DNA of 64,000 bases from assembly GCF_900215465.1 (NCBI RefSeq), contig NZ_OBEH01000005.1:233326-297325 (forward strand), given 5' to 3'. Each line of letters opens with the position of its first letter. Position 1 is the first letter of the stretch. Positions 54,897 to 63,908 of this stretch are shown here, piece after piece. The stretch comes from Flagellimonas pacifica. GTDB taxonomy: Bacteria; Bacteroidota; Bacteroidia; Flavobacteriales; Flavobacteriaceae. Below the pieces are notes generated by a model. That model searched no databases. It saw only the letters and a program-made list of their open reading frames with translations, and had not been told where the DNA came from. The translations under genes and the position numbers were made by a program.

Positions 54897-55721
54897 ATGA
54901 TGCTACATGATTTGAAGAACAATACCATAAAAACTTTGGACAATCATATGGATGTGCCTTACTATAAGCCTATTGCCAAAGAGATAGAGGTGTTTGAGCA
55001 TTCGTATGCGCAAAAGCTGTCGTTTCTTTTGAAAGGGCCAACAGGTACAGGTAAATCTCGTTTTATAGAATTTATGGCGCACCGATTGGGTAAAAAACTA
55101 ATTACAGTAAGTTGTCATGAAGAAACTTCATCAACCGATTTAATTGGGCGTTACATTATTAAAGGAGCTGAGACCATTTGGTTAGATGGCCCTTTAACCA
55201 CTGCGGTTAAAACAGGTGCTTTTTTATATTTAGATGAAATAGCAGAAGCAAGGCCAGATGTTATTGTAGCCATCCATTCCCTTACCGATCACAGACGTGA
55301 ACTGTTTATTGATAAACTGGGAGAAACCATAAAAGCACATCAAGATTTTATGTTGGTAGCTTCCTTTAATCCAGGGTATCAACGTGGATTTAAAGAATTA
55401 AAACCTTCTACCAGGCAACGTTTTGTAGCTGTTTCTTTCAGCTATCCACAGGCTAAAATAGAAGCTGATATTTTGGTGAATGAAACCAATATATTGGAAC
55501 CCGATGCAAAAAAACTGGTAAACATTGCCAATAAGATCAGGAACTTAACGGAGTTGGGCCTTACCGAAACCGTTTCAACGCGATTGTTGGTGGATGCCGC
55601 TAAATTGATACGTTCAGGCTTGCCAAAACGATTGGCCGTGCATGTAGCCGTGGTGGAACCACTCACCGATGACATTGAAATAGTTAGTGCATTGAACGAT
55701 TTGTGCGACTTAATGATTTAA
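54897..55721 (+). CDS. norQ: NorQ/CbbQ-type MoxR AAA+ ATPase
   Basis: 274 residues: Walker A GPTGTGKSRFIEF (near 44), Walker B FLYLDEIAEA, sensor 1 ASFNPGYQRGF and arginine-finger region STRQRFVAV, the MoxR-group CbbQ/NorQ pattern. NorQ with NorD remodels the NorCB complex to insert the non-heme iron. It starts about 117 bases after the SCO stop; that gap includes the inverted pair AGCAATC/GATTGCT (54782-54788 and 54864-54870), which may be a weak terminator. Confidence 0.9.
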   Translation: MMLHDLKNNTIKTLDNHMDVPYYKPIAKEIEVFEHSYAQKLSFLLKGPTGTGKSRFIEFMAHRLGKKLITVSCHEETSSTDLIGRYIIKGAETIWLDGPLTTAVKTGAFLYLDEIAEARPDVIVAIHSLTDHRRELFIDKLGETIKAHQDFMLVASFNPGYQRGFKELKPSTRQRFVAVSFSYPQAKIEADILVNETNILEPDAKKLVNIANKIRNLTELGLTETVSTRLLVDAAKLIRSGLPKRLAVHVAVVEPLTDDIEIVSALNDLCDLMI

Positions 55722-55730
55722 AGTAACACT

Positions 55731-57506
55731 ATGTTCGAGTTTGAACCCGATGAATACATTTTCACCAAATTTGCCCACTATTTTAAACGGCGAAGAAAGA
55801 AAAAAGAAGCAAGTTTGGCACATGCAGTTACCCTGAGTGAAGTAAAGCCCCGCTTGACCATTTTTGCACGCGCCATTACAGGAAAACCCATAGAACTTTA
55901 TGAAGCGGAAAGAGAGGGAGGCTATAAAAACAATAATTTCTTTTTACCATCAAAGTATGCCGAATTTTCAATGGTAGAAGAAAATGTATCCTTTTATCTA
56001 TTTAGAATTCTGTATCTGGCAACCCAAAAGAACTTAGGCCTCAACTGGAAAGATGTTGGGGAATATTCACAGCAAGAGTCACAGAACAAAGCAAAGGAAA
56101 CTTCACTTGTGGTATTGAACCATTTGTTCAATGATTTTCCAATAACCAAGAGGTTTTATCGAAAATTCACTTCACATTATTTCGAAAAAACAAAACCAAC
56201 TTCAACACCTGATTTTTCTTTCATTTACGGAAAATGGATGCGCAACACCTCTGAAGAACAATCACAAGAAAAGCTGGAAAATTTTTCGGAAAAAGTTAAA
56301 ACAGTAAACCAAGAGCAACCTAAAACTACGTTAAAAGCCAATGCGGTAGAAGAAATAATATCGGTTCAAATAGATGAAAAACAAGTAGAAGATGCGGTTT
56401 TGCAACATCAGTTTGAAAAGGTGGAAACCGCGGATGAATTTGGCGGGAATTTTAGAAATATGGATGGTGAGGACGAGTTGGACGATCATGCCAATGCCCT
56501 AGAAGACCTGAACATGAAATTTACAGTGCGGGTAGATGATACAGCACATTCCGTATACCAAGCCGATTTTGTAGAGAATACTACTATTGCTGAGAGTGCT
56601 GATAGTGGTGACCATGGGTATTTTATCGATTATGATGAATGGGACCATGCAAAACGGAGCTACAAGGAAAATTTTTGCAAAGTCTACCCTAAAGCCATCA
56701 TAAAAACAGATATTCCCTATTATAAAAAAGCACTTTCGGAAAACCGTTCTACCCTCTTGGGCTTGCGAAAAATGCTGACAAACGTCAATAACAGATACCA
56801 ACAACAACGTAGACAGACGCAAGGGGAAGAATTTGATTTGGATGCTATTACCGACCTATTTGTAGATGTGAATTCAGGACATACCCCTTCAGAAAAAATA
56901 TACCTGTCCAAACGTAAAAAAGAAAAAGATCTTTCCATTTTATTACTATTGGATAGTAGTTTATCCAGTGATGGATATGCTGCGGGAAATCGGGTTATCG
57001 ATGTAGAAAAGCAAGTATCCATCCTGTTCGGTGAAATAATGGATGAGTTTGACATCGATTTTTCAATCAATTGCTTTTATTCTAAAACAAGAAATCACTC
57101 CACTTATATCACCATGAAAGGCTTTGATGAAGATTGGAACAAGGCAAAATTTAAAATAGGTGCCATAGAACCCCAGGGGTACACACGTATTGGCCCCGCA
57201 TTAAGACATTCGGGAGCTTTATTGGATAAAAGGAACACCAAAAATAAATGGGTAATTCTAATTTCTGATGGAAAGCCCAACGATTATGATCGGTACGAAG
57301 GAAAGTATGGAATAAACGATGTAAAACAGGCTTTGCGAGAACTCAATGAACGCCAAATAAACTCATATGCATTAGCTATAGAAGCTCAGGCAAAGTATTA
57401 CCTCCCACAAATGTTTGGGCAAAATCATTATCAGATTTTGACCACACCGGTAGAATTGTTGCAATCGCTTGTAAAGCTCTATGAAAAAATTAAGCACCAG
57501 TCATAG
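55731..57506 (+). CDS. norD: NorD-type VWA-domain protein
   Basis: 591 residues. The C-terminal von Willebrand A domain (about 400-590) has a complete MIDAS: DSSLSSDG (D-x-S-x-S), the Thr of GYTRIGPAL and the Asp of LISDGKPND. The N-terminal part is charged and has a low-complexity acidic middle. NorD is the partner of NorQ in NorCB activation; a Mg ion at the MIDAS contacts the ATPase or target. It begins nine bases after norQ. Confidence 0.88.
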   Translation: MFEFEPDEYIFTKFAHYFKRRRKKKEASLAHAVTLSEVKPRLTIFARAITGKPIELYEAEREGGYKNNNFFLPSKYAEFSMVEENVSFYLFRILYLATQKNLGLNWKDVGEYSQQESQNKAKETSLVVLNHLFNDFPITKRFYRKFTSHYFEKTKPTSTPDFSFIYGKWMRNTSEEQSQEKLENFSEKVKTVNQEQPKTTLKANAVEEIISVQIDEKQVEDAVLQHQFEKVETADEFGGNFRNMDGEDELDDHANALEDLNMKFTVRVDDTAHSVYQADFVENTTIAESADSGDHGYFIDYDEWDHAKRSYKENFCKVYPKAIIKTDIPYYKKALSENRSTLLGLRKMLTNVNNRYQQQRRQTQGEEFDLDAITDLFVDVNSGHTPSEKIYLSKRKKEKDLSILLLLDSSLSSDGYAAGNRVIDVEKQVSILFGEIMDEFDIDFSINCFYSKTRNHSTYITMKGFDEDWNKAKFKIGAIEPQGYTRIGPALRHSGALLDKRNTKNKWVILISDGKPNDYDRYEGKYGINDVKQALRELNERQINSYALAIEAQAKYYLPQMFGQNHYQILTTPVELLQSLVKLYEKIKHQS

Positions 57507-57525
57507 AAACCATACCTGAATAGTT

Positions 57526-58101
57526 ATGAACCAAGAGGCTGTCGATCATAAGAACATCTTTTTTCCACCTGGGGGAATCTTACTCTGGATCATCATTTTT
57601 TTAGAGCTGATGACCTTTGGTGTCGCCTTGGTAATTATGGTATATGAAAGCAAAGCCGAACCCGTTCAGTTTCATGATTCAAGATTGTTGTTAAACGTAA
57701 CATATGGTATGATCAATACCATCTTCTTGCTGACAAGTGGCTTTTTTATGGCTCTTTCCGTTAAAGAAATGAATTTTTATGGAAAGCAGAGGTTGAAAAA
57801 ATATCTGCCGGCAACCATACTTTTTGGAAGCCTCTTTCTGTTGCTGAAGAGTGTGGAATACTACGAAAAAATTGAAGCTGGATTGGGAATGGGGCACAGT
57901 ACATTTTTCAACTATTATTGGATGCTTACCTTGTTTCATGTAATCCATGTTATAGTAGGCCTGATCATTTTAATTTCGGTTTATGTTGGGATAAAAAAAG
58001 AATCCACCACAATTGAAGATATAGAGGCAAGTGCAGCTTTTTGGCATATGTGCGACTTGATTTGGCTGTTGTTGTTCCCAATGCTTTATTTACTCTTTTA
58101 A
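57526..58101 (+). CDS. norE: NorE-like cytochrome c oxidase subunit III homologue
   Basis: 191 residues, five to six membrane segments (ILLWIIIFLELMTFGVAL, WMLTLFHVIHVIVGLIIL) and the HMCDLIWLLLFPMLYL end of COX3-family proteins. By position after norD and before norF it is the NorE accessory of NO reductase, which improves activity but is not catalytic. It could instead serve a terminal oxidase, but no other oxidase subunits are nearby. Confidence 0.82.
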   Translation: MNQEAVDHKNIFFPPGGILLWIIIFLELMTFGVALVIMVYESKAEPVQFHDSRLLLNVTYGMINTIFLLTSGFFMALSVKEMNFYGKQRLKKYLPATILFGSLFLLLKSVEYYEKIEAGLGMGHSTFFNYYWMLTLFHVIHVIVGLIILISVYVGIKKESTTIEDIEASAAFWHMCDLIWLLLFPMLYLLF

Positions 58102-58102
58102 A

Positions 58103-58339
58103 ATGGGAAAGACCATAACAATCACTTGGGTATTTTTATTGGTTTTGACCATTACTACCGCATTAATTTCAGAGATAAAGGATACTTATATTTCAGTTTT
58201 AATATTAATCCTCGCGGCATTGAAATTTACAGCTGTTTCGTTTCAGTTCATGGAACTAAAGAAAGCACATTTATTTTGGAAAATTTTGATTTTAAGCTAT
58301 TTACTATTGTTCATAGCACTAATTATAATCATTTTCTAA
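58103..58339 (+). CDS. norF: NorF-like (COX IV-type) small membrane protein
   Basis: 78 residues with three hydrophobic segments and the FTAVSFQFMELKKAHLFWK loop characteristic of cytochrome c oxidase subunit IV/NorF-type proteins. It starts one base after the norE stop. The last gene of the nor/nir operon. A CCATAA/TTATGG hairpin follows (58351-58384); otherwise 58340-58637 shows no gene. Confidence 0.78.
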   Translation: MGKTITITWVFLLVLTITTALISEIKDTYISVLILILAALKFTAVSFQFMELKKAHLFWKILILSYLLLFIALIIIIF

Positions 58340-58637
58340 AATTCTAAGCCATAAAACAAATACTGATTTTACACAGTTATGGCGAAAACACATTCTTTCC
58401 ATATCCCAGTTACGTAAATAGGATTTACAATAAACTCTTCCTATTAGGTTTAAAGATTTGAATTGACCGGGTAACATTATTGGTCGATGATATCTTGTTG
58501 AAAAAGATGAGATTGCTGAAAAAAAGTAAAATCTTAGGACAAAAAGAACAACATCTTACCTGAACTTGATAGATACTTTGTCAAAGAAAAAGTTTGAATT
58601 TAGTGATAGAGGGTTTGGTGTAGCGCAACGTAATTGG

Positions 58638-59084
58638 CTAGACTTCCAAATCCTTCAACGAGATGTATCTTCCCTTAAGTTTGATTTCATCGACAAACTC
58701 TTTTAATGTTTTATCCTTAAAATCATTGAGAATTTTTTTCTTAAACGGAACTACTGTAAAATGAACAGGACATGGGTTCTCATCTCCACATGTAGACAAT
58801 CCCATAAAACATTGTTCAAACTTATCAGTACCATCAATACACTTTATAACATCCCAGACCGAGTTTTCAAGATTCTCTTTGTCAAGAAAAAAACCTCCTG
58901 TGGGACCTTTAAAGGATGAAACCAATTTGTTTTTGGCCAGCTGTACCAATAATTTAGCTAAAAAGGGTTGAGGAGCTTCTAGTGCTTCGGCAATGTTTTT
59001 TACTCCTATTTTTTCTTCCTTTTCAGCATGCATAGCTAAATAAAGAATTGAGCGTATACCATATTTACAGGCATTGGACAGCAT
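58638..59084 (-). CDS. Rrf2-family regulator (NsrR/IscR-like)
   Basis: 148 residues from the ATG at 59084, where typical Rrf2 proteins begin (MLSNACKYGIRSILYLA). The winged helix is followed by a cysteine triad region CFMGLSTCGDENPCPVH, matching the [Fe-S] ligands of IscR/NsrR-like sensors, with spacing close to C-x6-C-x5-C. In this setting an NO-sensing role (NsrR-like) is natural but inferred. Divergent from nadA; the Crp/Fnr-type box lies between, closer to nadA. Confidence 0.82.
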   Translation of the reverse strand: MLSNACKYGIRSILYLAMHAEKEEKIGVKNIAEALEAPQPFLAKLLVQLAKNKLVSSFKGPTGGFFLDKENLENSVWDVIKCIDGTDKFEQCFMGLSTCGDENPCPVHFTVVPFKKKILNDFKDKTLKEFVDEIKLKGRYISLKDLEV

Positions 59085-59156
59085 AGGTTCATTTTTTTTC
59101 AAAAGTATATAAAAAGATATTTTAATCTTAATTATATGGTCGCATTTAAAACACCA

Positions 59157-59201
59157 TATGATTTATATCATGCTTTATGGTCATGCCCTATAGTATTTTA
59201 A
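59157..59201 (+). promoter_or_regulatory. nadA promoter with Crp/Fnr-type box
   Basis: TATGAT-TTAT-ATCATG (59157-59172) then TATTTTAA (59194-59201), a weak TAnnTTTG element, with the same 29.5-base centre-to--7 distance as at norC. The predicted start is near 59206, so nadA must start at a GTG after it. Confidence 0.6.
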
Positions 59202-59224
59202 CACGATACTTAATTGTGACCAAG

Positions 59225-60151
59225 GTGAATCTTAAAGAAAAAATATTACAACTTAAAAAAGATAAAAACGCTATCATCCTTTCACATTATTACCAAATTC
59301 CAGAAATACAGGAAATTGCTGATTACGTGGGTGATAGTTTGCGGTTATCTCAATTGGCAGCAGCAACAAAAGCTGATATTATTGTCTTCGCTGGAGTTCA
59401 TTTTATGGCCGAAACGGCAAAAATCATCAATCCATCAAAAAAGGTTCTTCTGCCTGATTTAAGTGCTGGTTGTTCTTTGGCAGAATCTTGTTCGGCAGAT
59501 ACTTTTGAAAAGTTTGTGAATGCACATCCTGACCATATTGTGGTTACCTATATAAATTGTAGTGCCAAAGTCAAGGCTTTAACTGATGTTGTATGCACAT
59601 CATCCAATGCATTAAAGGTTATTGAATCCATTCCAGAAAACCAACCTATCATTTTTGCTCCAGATAGAAATTTGGGTCAATATATAATTAAGAAAACTGG
59701 CAGGAACATGTTGCTCTGGGACGGAAGCTGCTTGGTTCATGAAGCATTTTCCATCGACAAATTGATTACACTCCATAAAAAGTATCCGGATTATAAGATT
59801 ATAGCACATCCAGAATCTGAGGAACATATTCTTAAAACGGCTGTCTATATTGGTTCAACATCGGGCATGATCAATTATGTGAAAGCACACCCCAATGATA
59901 AGTTTATAGTTGCAACCGAAGCAGGCATCTTACACAAAATGTGGAAAGAAGTACCTACGGCAGAATTGATTCCTGCTCCTGCTAAAGAGGATAACACCTG
60001 TGCCTGTAGTGAATGTGCATATATGAAAGTAAATACTATGCAAAAACTACATGACTGTTTGCTAAATGAAAGTCCGCAAATTGATGTGCCAATGGATATT
60101 CGAGAAAAAGCATTGGTTCCTATTGAACATATGTTAGAACTTTCCAAATAA
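59225..60151 (+). CDS. nadA: Quinolinate synthase NadA
   Basis: About 308 residues from the GTG at 59225 (GTG at 59216 also possible). An ATG at 59177 lies upstream of the predicted transcription start, so it is unlikely. The A-type fold has IILSHYYQIPEIQEIADYVGDS, AGVHFMAETAKI, DLSAGCSLAESC, TYINCSAKVKALTDVVCTSSNA and the third cluster ligand in CACSECAYMKVNT; the three cysteines hold the [4Fe-4S] cluster that condenses iminoaspartate with DHAP to quinolinate. It is out of the usual nadA-nadB setting and under an anaerobic-type box. Confidence 0.9.
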   Translation: MNLKEKILQLKKDKNAIILSHYYQIPEIQEIADYVGDSLRLSQLAAATKADIIVFAGVHFMAETAKIINPSKKVLLPDLSAGCSLAESCSADTFEKFVNAHPDHIVVTYINCSAKVKALTDVVCTSSNALKVIESIPENQPIIFAPDRNLGQYIIKKTGRNMLLWDGSCLVHEAFSIDKLITLHKKYPDYKIIAHPESEEHILKTAVYIGSTSGMINYVKAHPNDKFIVATEAGILHKMWKEVPTAELIPAPAKEDNTCACSECAYMKVNTMQKLHDCLLNESPQIDVPMDIREKALVPIEHMLELSK

Positions 60152-60192
60152 ATGATAACAACTAATTATTTAGTAGTAGGATTCGGTGTGGT

Positions 60193-61401
60193 TTAACCTG
60201 TAGTCTTTCTTAATTGGTCTTTAAAAATATTGCCAATTGCGATCAAGACGACGACACTGGCCAATACTAAATACCAGAAATAATCAACGGCCAAGGATAC
60301 CTTCAACCAAACTACAAAGCCTTTGTAAAAAATAAGCCCTTCGGTCAATATAAATCCTATGACGTAAATCAGGACAGACTCTTTGGTAAGTAAGATTAAT
60401 TTAAAGTAATCTAAAAACACCAGGAGAGCTAAACTAACTACACCTAAAAAAATCCAATGTAAATATCCAATTACAAAATCCATGTTATATGAAATAACAG
60501 CAGCAAAATATGGGAATGCCCCCAATAATTGGAGGAAGAGTTTAACTAAAAAAAGTAAACCAATTGTTTTCAAGAGCCGGTAAAATAGTTTTGGTCCTAT
60601 TTTTTTCATTCTCTTTTTAACAAGAAACAGTTGTTTTGCCAAAATCACCATAGCAAGAAACTGTAATAAAGCTCCAATGCCTGAAATAACATAGATTAAA
60701 ATAGGTGGTTTCATCCATAACAATGAAATACCAAAAGTCAAAACTGCACCAGCATTAATGGTCCAAAAAAAATGATTAAAACTCTTTTTTTCGAGTACAA
60801 TCCCTTGTTTCTCCAGAATGTGAATTAATATTCCAAATAACGCCATTACAAACCATCCATTATATTGAAAATGTAAGTAGAAATAGATTGCATTTCTGTA
60901 AAGATCTGATCCACTTCCTGCAGAAGCCATAATAGCACCCAATGCCCACGGACCAATACTGGACATTGCCATAAACCATAGTGAAACATGTATGCATCTA
61001 TAGGAGTTTGTTCTCTTCTGTTCTTTAGTTGTGTATCTAATAAAAAGCCAGACAAATGAGTAAGAAGCAAATAGAAAAAGAGTAGAGAAAATTATTGAAA
61101 ACAGGGCGTAGCCTGTAAATGGAAAGGTTAAGAGCATCCCAACTATTGTTATTTGGGTGCACCAAAATAGGATACGGTATTTTTTTTCTATTGAAGCATT
61201 ACCCAGGTACAATTTGTAAATAAGGGTTGTCAAAGCAGTATAAACCCATCCCAGTAAGGCCACGTGCGAGTGAGTGTGTACTATAAACTTGTAATCCGCA
61301 GGGAGGTCAACTATTTGATAGAGCCGCAAGAAAACTCCTAAGAACGCAATCAAAAAGAAGTAAATCAAAGCAAAAAAGCTGTGTTTATTTAAAAAGGACA
61401 C
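60193..61401 (-). CDS. Polytopic membrane protein of the NO region (heme-copper-oxidase/NnrS-like)
   Basis: 402 residues, about twelve membrane segments, starting at a GTG at 61401. HTHSHVALLGW in TM2 resembles the heme-binding His helix of NorB ([10 protein letters not shown]), with further His in LHFQYNGWFVMALFG and LHWIFLG, so heme binding is possible. No full Fe-B/Cu-B triad is visible and it is not a catalytic oxidase subunit. Similar proteins accompany denitrification genes in Bacteroidota, sometimes called NnrS-like. Convergent to nadA (41 bases between). Function unknown. Confidence 0.6.
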   Translation of the reverse strand: MSFLNKHSFFALIYFFLIAFLGVFLRLYQIVDLPADYKFIVHTHSHVALLGWVYTALTTLIYKLYLGNASIEKKYRILFWCTQITIVGMLLTFPFTGYALFSIIFSTLFLFASYSFVWLFIRYTTKEQKRTNSYRCIHVSLWFMAMSSIGPWALGAIMASAGSGSDLYRNAIYFYLHFQYNGWFVMALFGILIHILEKQGIVLEKKSFNHFFWTINAGAVLTFGISLLWMKPPILIYVISGIGALLQFLAMVILAKQLFLVKKRMKKIGPKLFYRLLKTIGLLFLVKLFLQLLGAFPYFAAVISYNMDFVIGYLHWIFLGVVSLALLVFLDYFKLILLTKESVLIYVIGFILTEGLIFYKGFVVWLKVSLAVDYFWYLVLASVVVLIAIGNIFKDQLRKTTG

Positions 61402-61465
61402 TGAACTCTAATTATCATATTTAAAATATTTGCTTCAGCTAAATTAGTTGTAAACAAAGAATTGA

Positions 61466-61500
61466 AAATGGAGTGCCCCAGATTTTGGAACACTCCATTT
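61466..61500 (-). terminator. Hairpin terminator after the RIC gene
   Basis: AAATGGAGTG (61466-61475) and CACTCCATTT (61491-61500) form a 10-bp stem with a 15-base loop, about 30 bases past the RIC stop on the minus strand. The T-tract is weak, so it may be bidirectional or partial. Confidence 0.6.
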
Positions 61501-61528
61501 ATCCTTCATTAAAAGTAAGGAAGTTTTT

Positions 61529-62251
61529 CTAGCTCATTTTTTCTTCCAATGCTATTGCCTTAGGATGTAAAATGTTATTCTCTAGATGAATATGAAGATG
61601 CAAGTCTTGCTCAAATTCCTCTAATTTAGCATATAAGGCCCTAAACGTGTTACATGCTTCGGGCGGAGGTGAATATTTATTGGTCAACCTGGCGATTTCC
61701 TTAAAAATGTTACCGGCATTTTCATGTTCGTGTTCCATCATTCTTATGGGGTTATTTACAGACCCAAAAGGAGAGGAAACTTGACTCTTGCCTTCCTCTT
61801 TTTGAGATGCAACTAACTGTTTTATGTATGGAAATAAAACTTCTTCTTCTTTCTGAAGATGCAAGAGCAGCTCATTGGCCACATCATGAATCAATTTATT
61901 TATTTCAACAACCTCCTTATAATGCTGTCCATGAACCCTTGCCACTTTATTGGCGTATTGCAATAACATTGGCAAACTCTCATTTACATAGGTATGATGA
62001 ACATTGATTATATGATCAATCAAAAAGTTGATGGCCCATTTATCGTAGTCAAGGATACGCTCTGAAATGGTATCAACCACAACAAGCTCTTTTTCCAAAA
62101 GTGCTTGGTCCACATTGTTTTTTGCACAAGCATTTTCTATGGAAATGCCTCCTCCACAGCAAAAATCTATTCCATGTTTTTTAAAGACATGTGCGGTCTT
62201 TATGTTCTCGGTAACAAAATCTGCTACAGTTTTATCTCTGCTAGTTTCCAT
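61529..62251 (-). CDS. ric: Iron-sulfur cluster repair protein, RIC/ScdA/YtfE family
   Basis: 240 residues. The N-terminal ScdA_N domain has KHGIDFCCGGGISIENAC (di-cysteine), then a four-helix hemerythrin-like bundle with ligands HIINVHHTYV, HGQHYKEV, LLLHLQKEEEVLFPYI, EHEHENAG and HLHIHLENNILHP, a complete di-iron set. RIC proteins repair Fe-S centres damaged by NO or oxidants. It follows the porin by 23 bases in the same operon and shares its Crp/Fnr-type promoter. Confidence 0.9.
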   Translation of the reverse strand: METSRDKTVADFVTENIKTAHVFKKHGIDFCCGGGISIENACAKNNVDQALLEKELVVVDTISERILDYDKWAINFLIDHIINVHHTYVNESLPMLLQYANKVARVHGQHYKEVVEINKLIHDVANELLLHLQKEEEVLFPYIKQLVASQKEEGKSQVSSPFGSVNNPIRMMEHEHENAGNIFKEIARLTNKYSPPPEACNTFRALYAKLEEFEQDLHLHIHLENNILHPKAIALEEKMS

Positions 62252-62274
62252 AAAAATGCTTTATTGAAGTGAAA

Positions 62275-63519
62275 TTATTTGTTGTCGTTTTGAAAAAGAG
62301 TTGGTTTTATAACCAACATGGCCCAACCCCAATTGTTTGTATTATTGTCAAAGTTTCCTTTAAGTATTTCCATACCTTCAGATTCAAACATATGTGAATA
62401 GCCCAGCTTCAGGGTAACATATTTTTGAATGCCATGGGAATAAACAATATCCAATTCGTTACCTAATTGATCATTGCTAAAATCTGCTGCTGCCGAGAAA
62501 TTATGAAGAGCAAGGTTTAAACTGGAGGTGTCATTAAGTTTGAAGCTTGCTTTTGCGTGAATATCCAATAGACCAATATTGTCGATATGATTGCCTACAT
62601 AAAAATAATCCATTAACCCATTAAACTTGTGATTGGTTCCGTACAACGGATTAAAGGCCTCATTTTTTCCATTAGCTGGAATTCCATTGTCATTACCACT
62701 TTGCAACTCAAATCCCAAGCCAAAAGTTGTGTTCTCAGTTGCTTTATAATAAGTCTCCAGACCAATTAAATATGCATTTAAATCATTATTCAATACGTCT
62801 TTTCCAAACTGATAATATAGGTTACTTGTAAACCTAAATTTGCCTACAGCATAGTTAAGATGAGAACCAACCGTCTGACCATACCTTGTTTCATTGGCAT
62901 TGGAATCTATCGTATCAATAAATTGTAGGCCATTGTTTAAAAACAGAAAACTTCCAGAAAAGTTCTCCCAATCTTTATGCAACCAAACATATTGAAACGC
63001 CTTATAGGTGTTAGTGGTTAGTGTGTTGCCGGTTAAAGATTCGCCGTCTTGATTAAAAGCAAGGCCAAAATCCATTTTAAAACTATTATCAATGTATTTA
63101 AGCATAGCCACGTCATGGCTCCTCGCCTGCTGAGCCCAGTCCACATTGCCAAAAAAGCGACTGTCATCATAAACGATTTCTTGGCGGCCTACTTTTATGG
63201 AAAAACTAGAATTAAGGTCAATTAAAGCCCATGCCTGATGAATCGCAAGTCCACTATTATCGGCAGTATTGAGCTGCGGCACATCTCCCCAAACCCTCAC
63301 ATCTTGAAAGCTCAAAAAGAAATCCATTGTTTCCATGCTGTAACCAGCATTTAATCTTGTTCGTTGAGATATAAAAGCAGCTGGATCAGAATCATCTGGA
63401 AAAAGCGTTTTAAAACCATGTCTGTATTCAAATCGTGGTTTTAGTTCAGCATCGATTTTTAGTTGGGCATTCGTTACTGTAAATGCAAATAAAAAAGCAA
63501 TTATTAGGAATCTGTTCAA
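62275..63519 (-). CDS. Outer-membrane porin of alginate-export-like family
   Basis: 414 residues from a TTG at 63519; no in-frame ATG exists between it and an upstream stop. A signal peptide (FLIIAFLFAFTVTNAQ) precedes a beta-barrel rich protein with alternating strands and terminal WAMLVIKPTLF. The family (alginate_exp-like) forms anion-tolerant outer-membrane channels. In this operon it may admit nitrite or nitrate; that is inference. The promoter with the Crp/Fnr-type box lies 40 bases upstream of the start. Confidence 0.72.
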   Translation of the reverse strand: MNRFLIIAFLFAFTVTNAQLKIDAELKPRFEYRHGFKTLFPDDSDPAAFISQRTRLNAGYSMETMDFFLSFQDVRVWGDVPQLNTADNSGLAIHQAWALIDLNSSFSIKVGRQEIVYDDSRFFGNVDWAQQARSHDVAMLKYIDNSFKMDFGLAFNQDGESLTGNTLTTNTYKAFQYVWLHKDWENFSGSFLFLNNGLQFIDTIDSNANETRYGQTVGSHLNYAVGKFRFTSNLYYQFGKDVLNNDLNAYLIGLETYYKATENTTFGLGFELQSGNDNGIPANGKNEAFNPLYGTNHKFNGLMDYFYVGNHIDNIGLLDIHAKASFKLNDTSSLNLALHNFSAAADFSNDQLGNELDIVYSHGIQKYVTLKLGYSHMFESEGMEILKGNFDNNTNNWGWAMLVIKPTLFQNDNK

Positions 63520-63557
63520 AAGAAAAATATTAAAAGGTTTTTTTATCTTTTATTATA

Positions 63558-63602
63558 CGAAGGTATGTTCATGTTATAGACAGGAGTATGATATTTATCA
63601 TA
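63558..63602 (-). promoter_or_regulatory. Porin-RIC promoter with Crp/Fnr-type box
   Basis: On the minus strand TATGAT-AAAT-ATCATA (63602-63587) is followed by TACCTTCG (63565-63558), one mismatch from TAnnTTTG, at the same 29.5-base spacing as the norC and nadA boxes. The predicted start is near 63553. Confidence 0.65.
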
Positions 63603-63908
63603 TTTTCAATTCAATTACGCATGAGTAGCGTTTCTTCAATCTGTTGGGACAGTTGTTTGCTCATTATGAGTATCATAAACAAATCCCTAGGAAACATCTA
63701 TTTATAATTCTTATAGCATTTAAGAGGGTGAAAAACTGACATTATTGAAAATTGCCTTTATATTTTTATGGGTATCAACCCAATCTACATGGGACCGAGG
63801 GTTCGAGTCTAGTATAGGTCACTGGAACCGTTATCAAAGAAAAATAAAATAATTAGGGCACACTTTTCTTAAGAAGCGATTAATCAAAAATAGTCCGATA
63901 AAGCGAAC
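63603..63908. other. Intergenic region with a tRNA-like 3' remnant
   Basis: No protein gene is visible. GAGGGTTCGAGTCTAGT (63797-63813) resembles the T-loop region of a tRNA, but the complementary T-stem and the acceptor do not pair, and no anticodon arm precedes it. It may be a decayed tRNA end or an attachment-site relic. Confidence 0.3.

Noticed and set aside
59177..59224. ATG at 59177 as nadA start
   Set aside because: It lies between the Crp/Fnr-type box and the predicted transcription start; residues before VNLKEK do not match NadA proteins.
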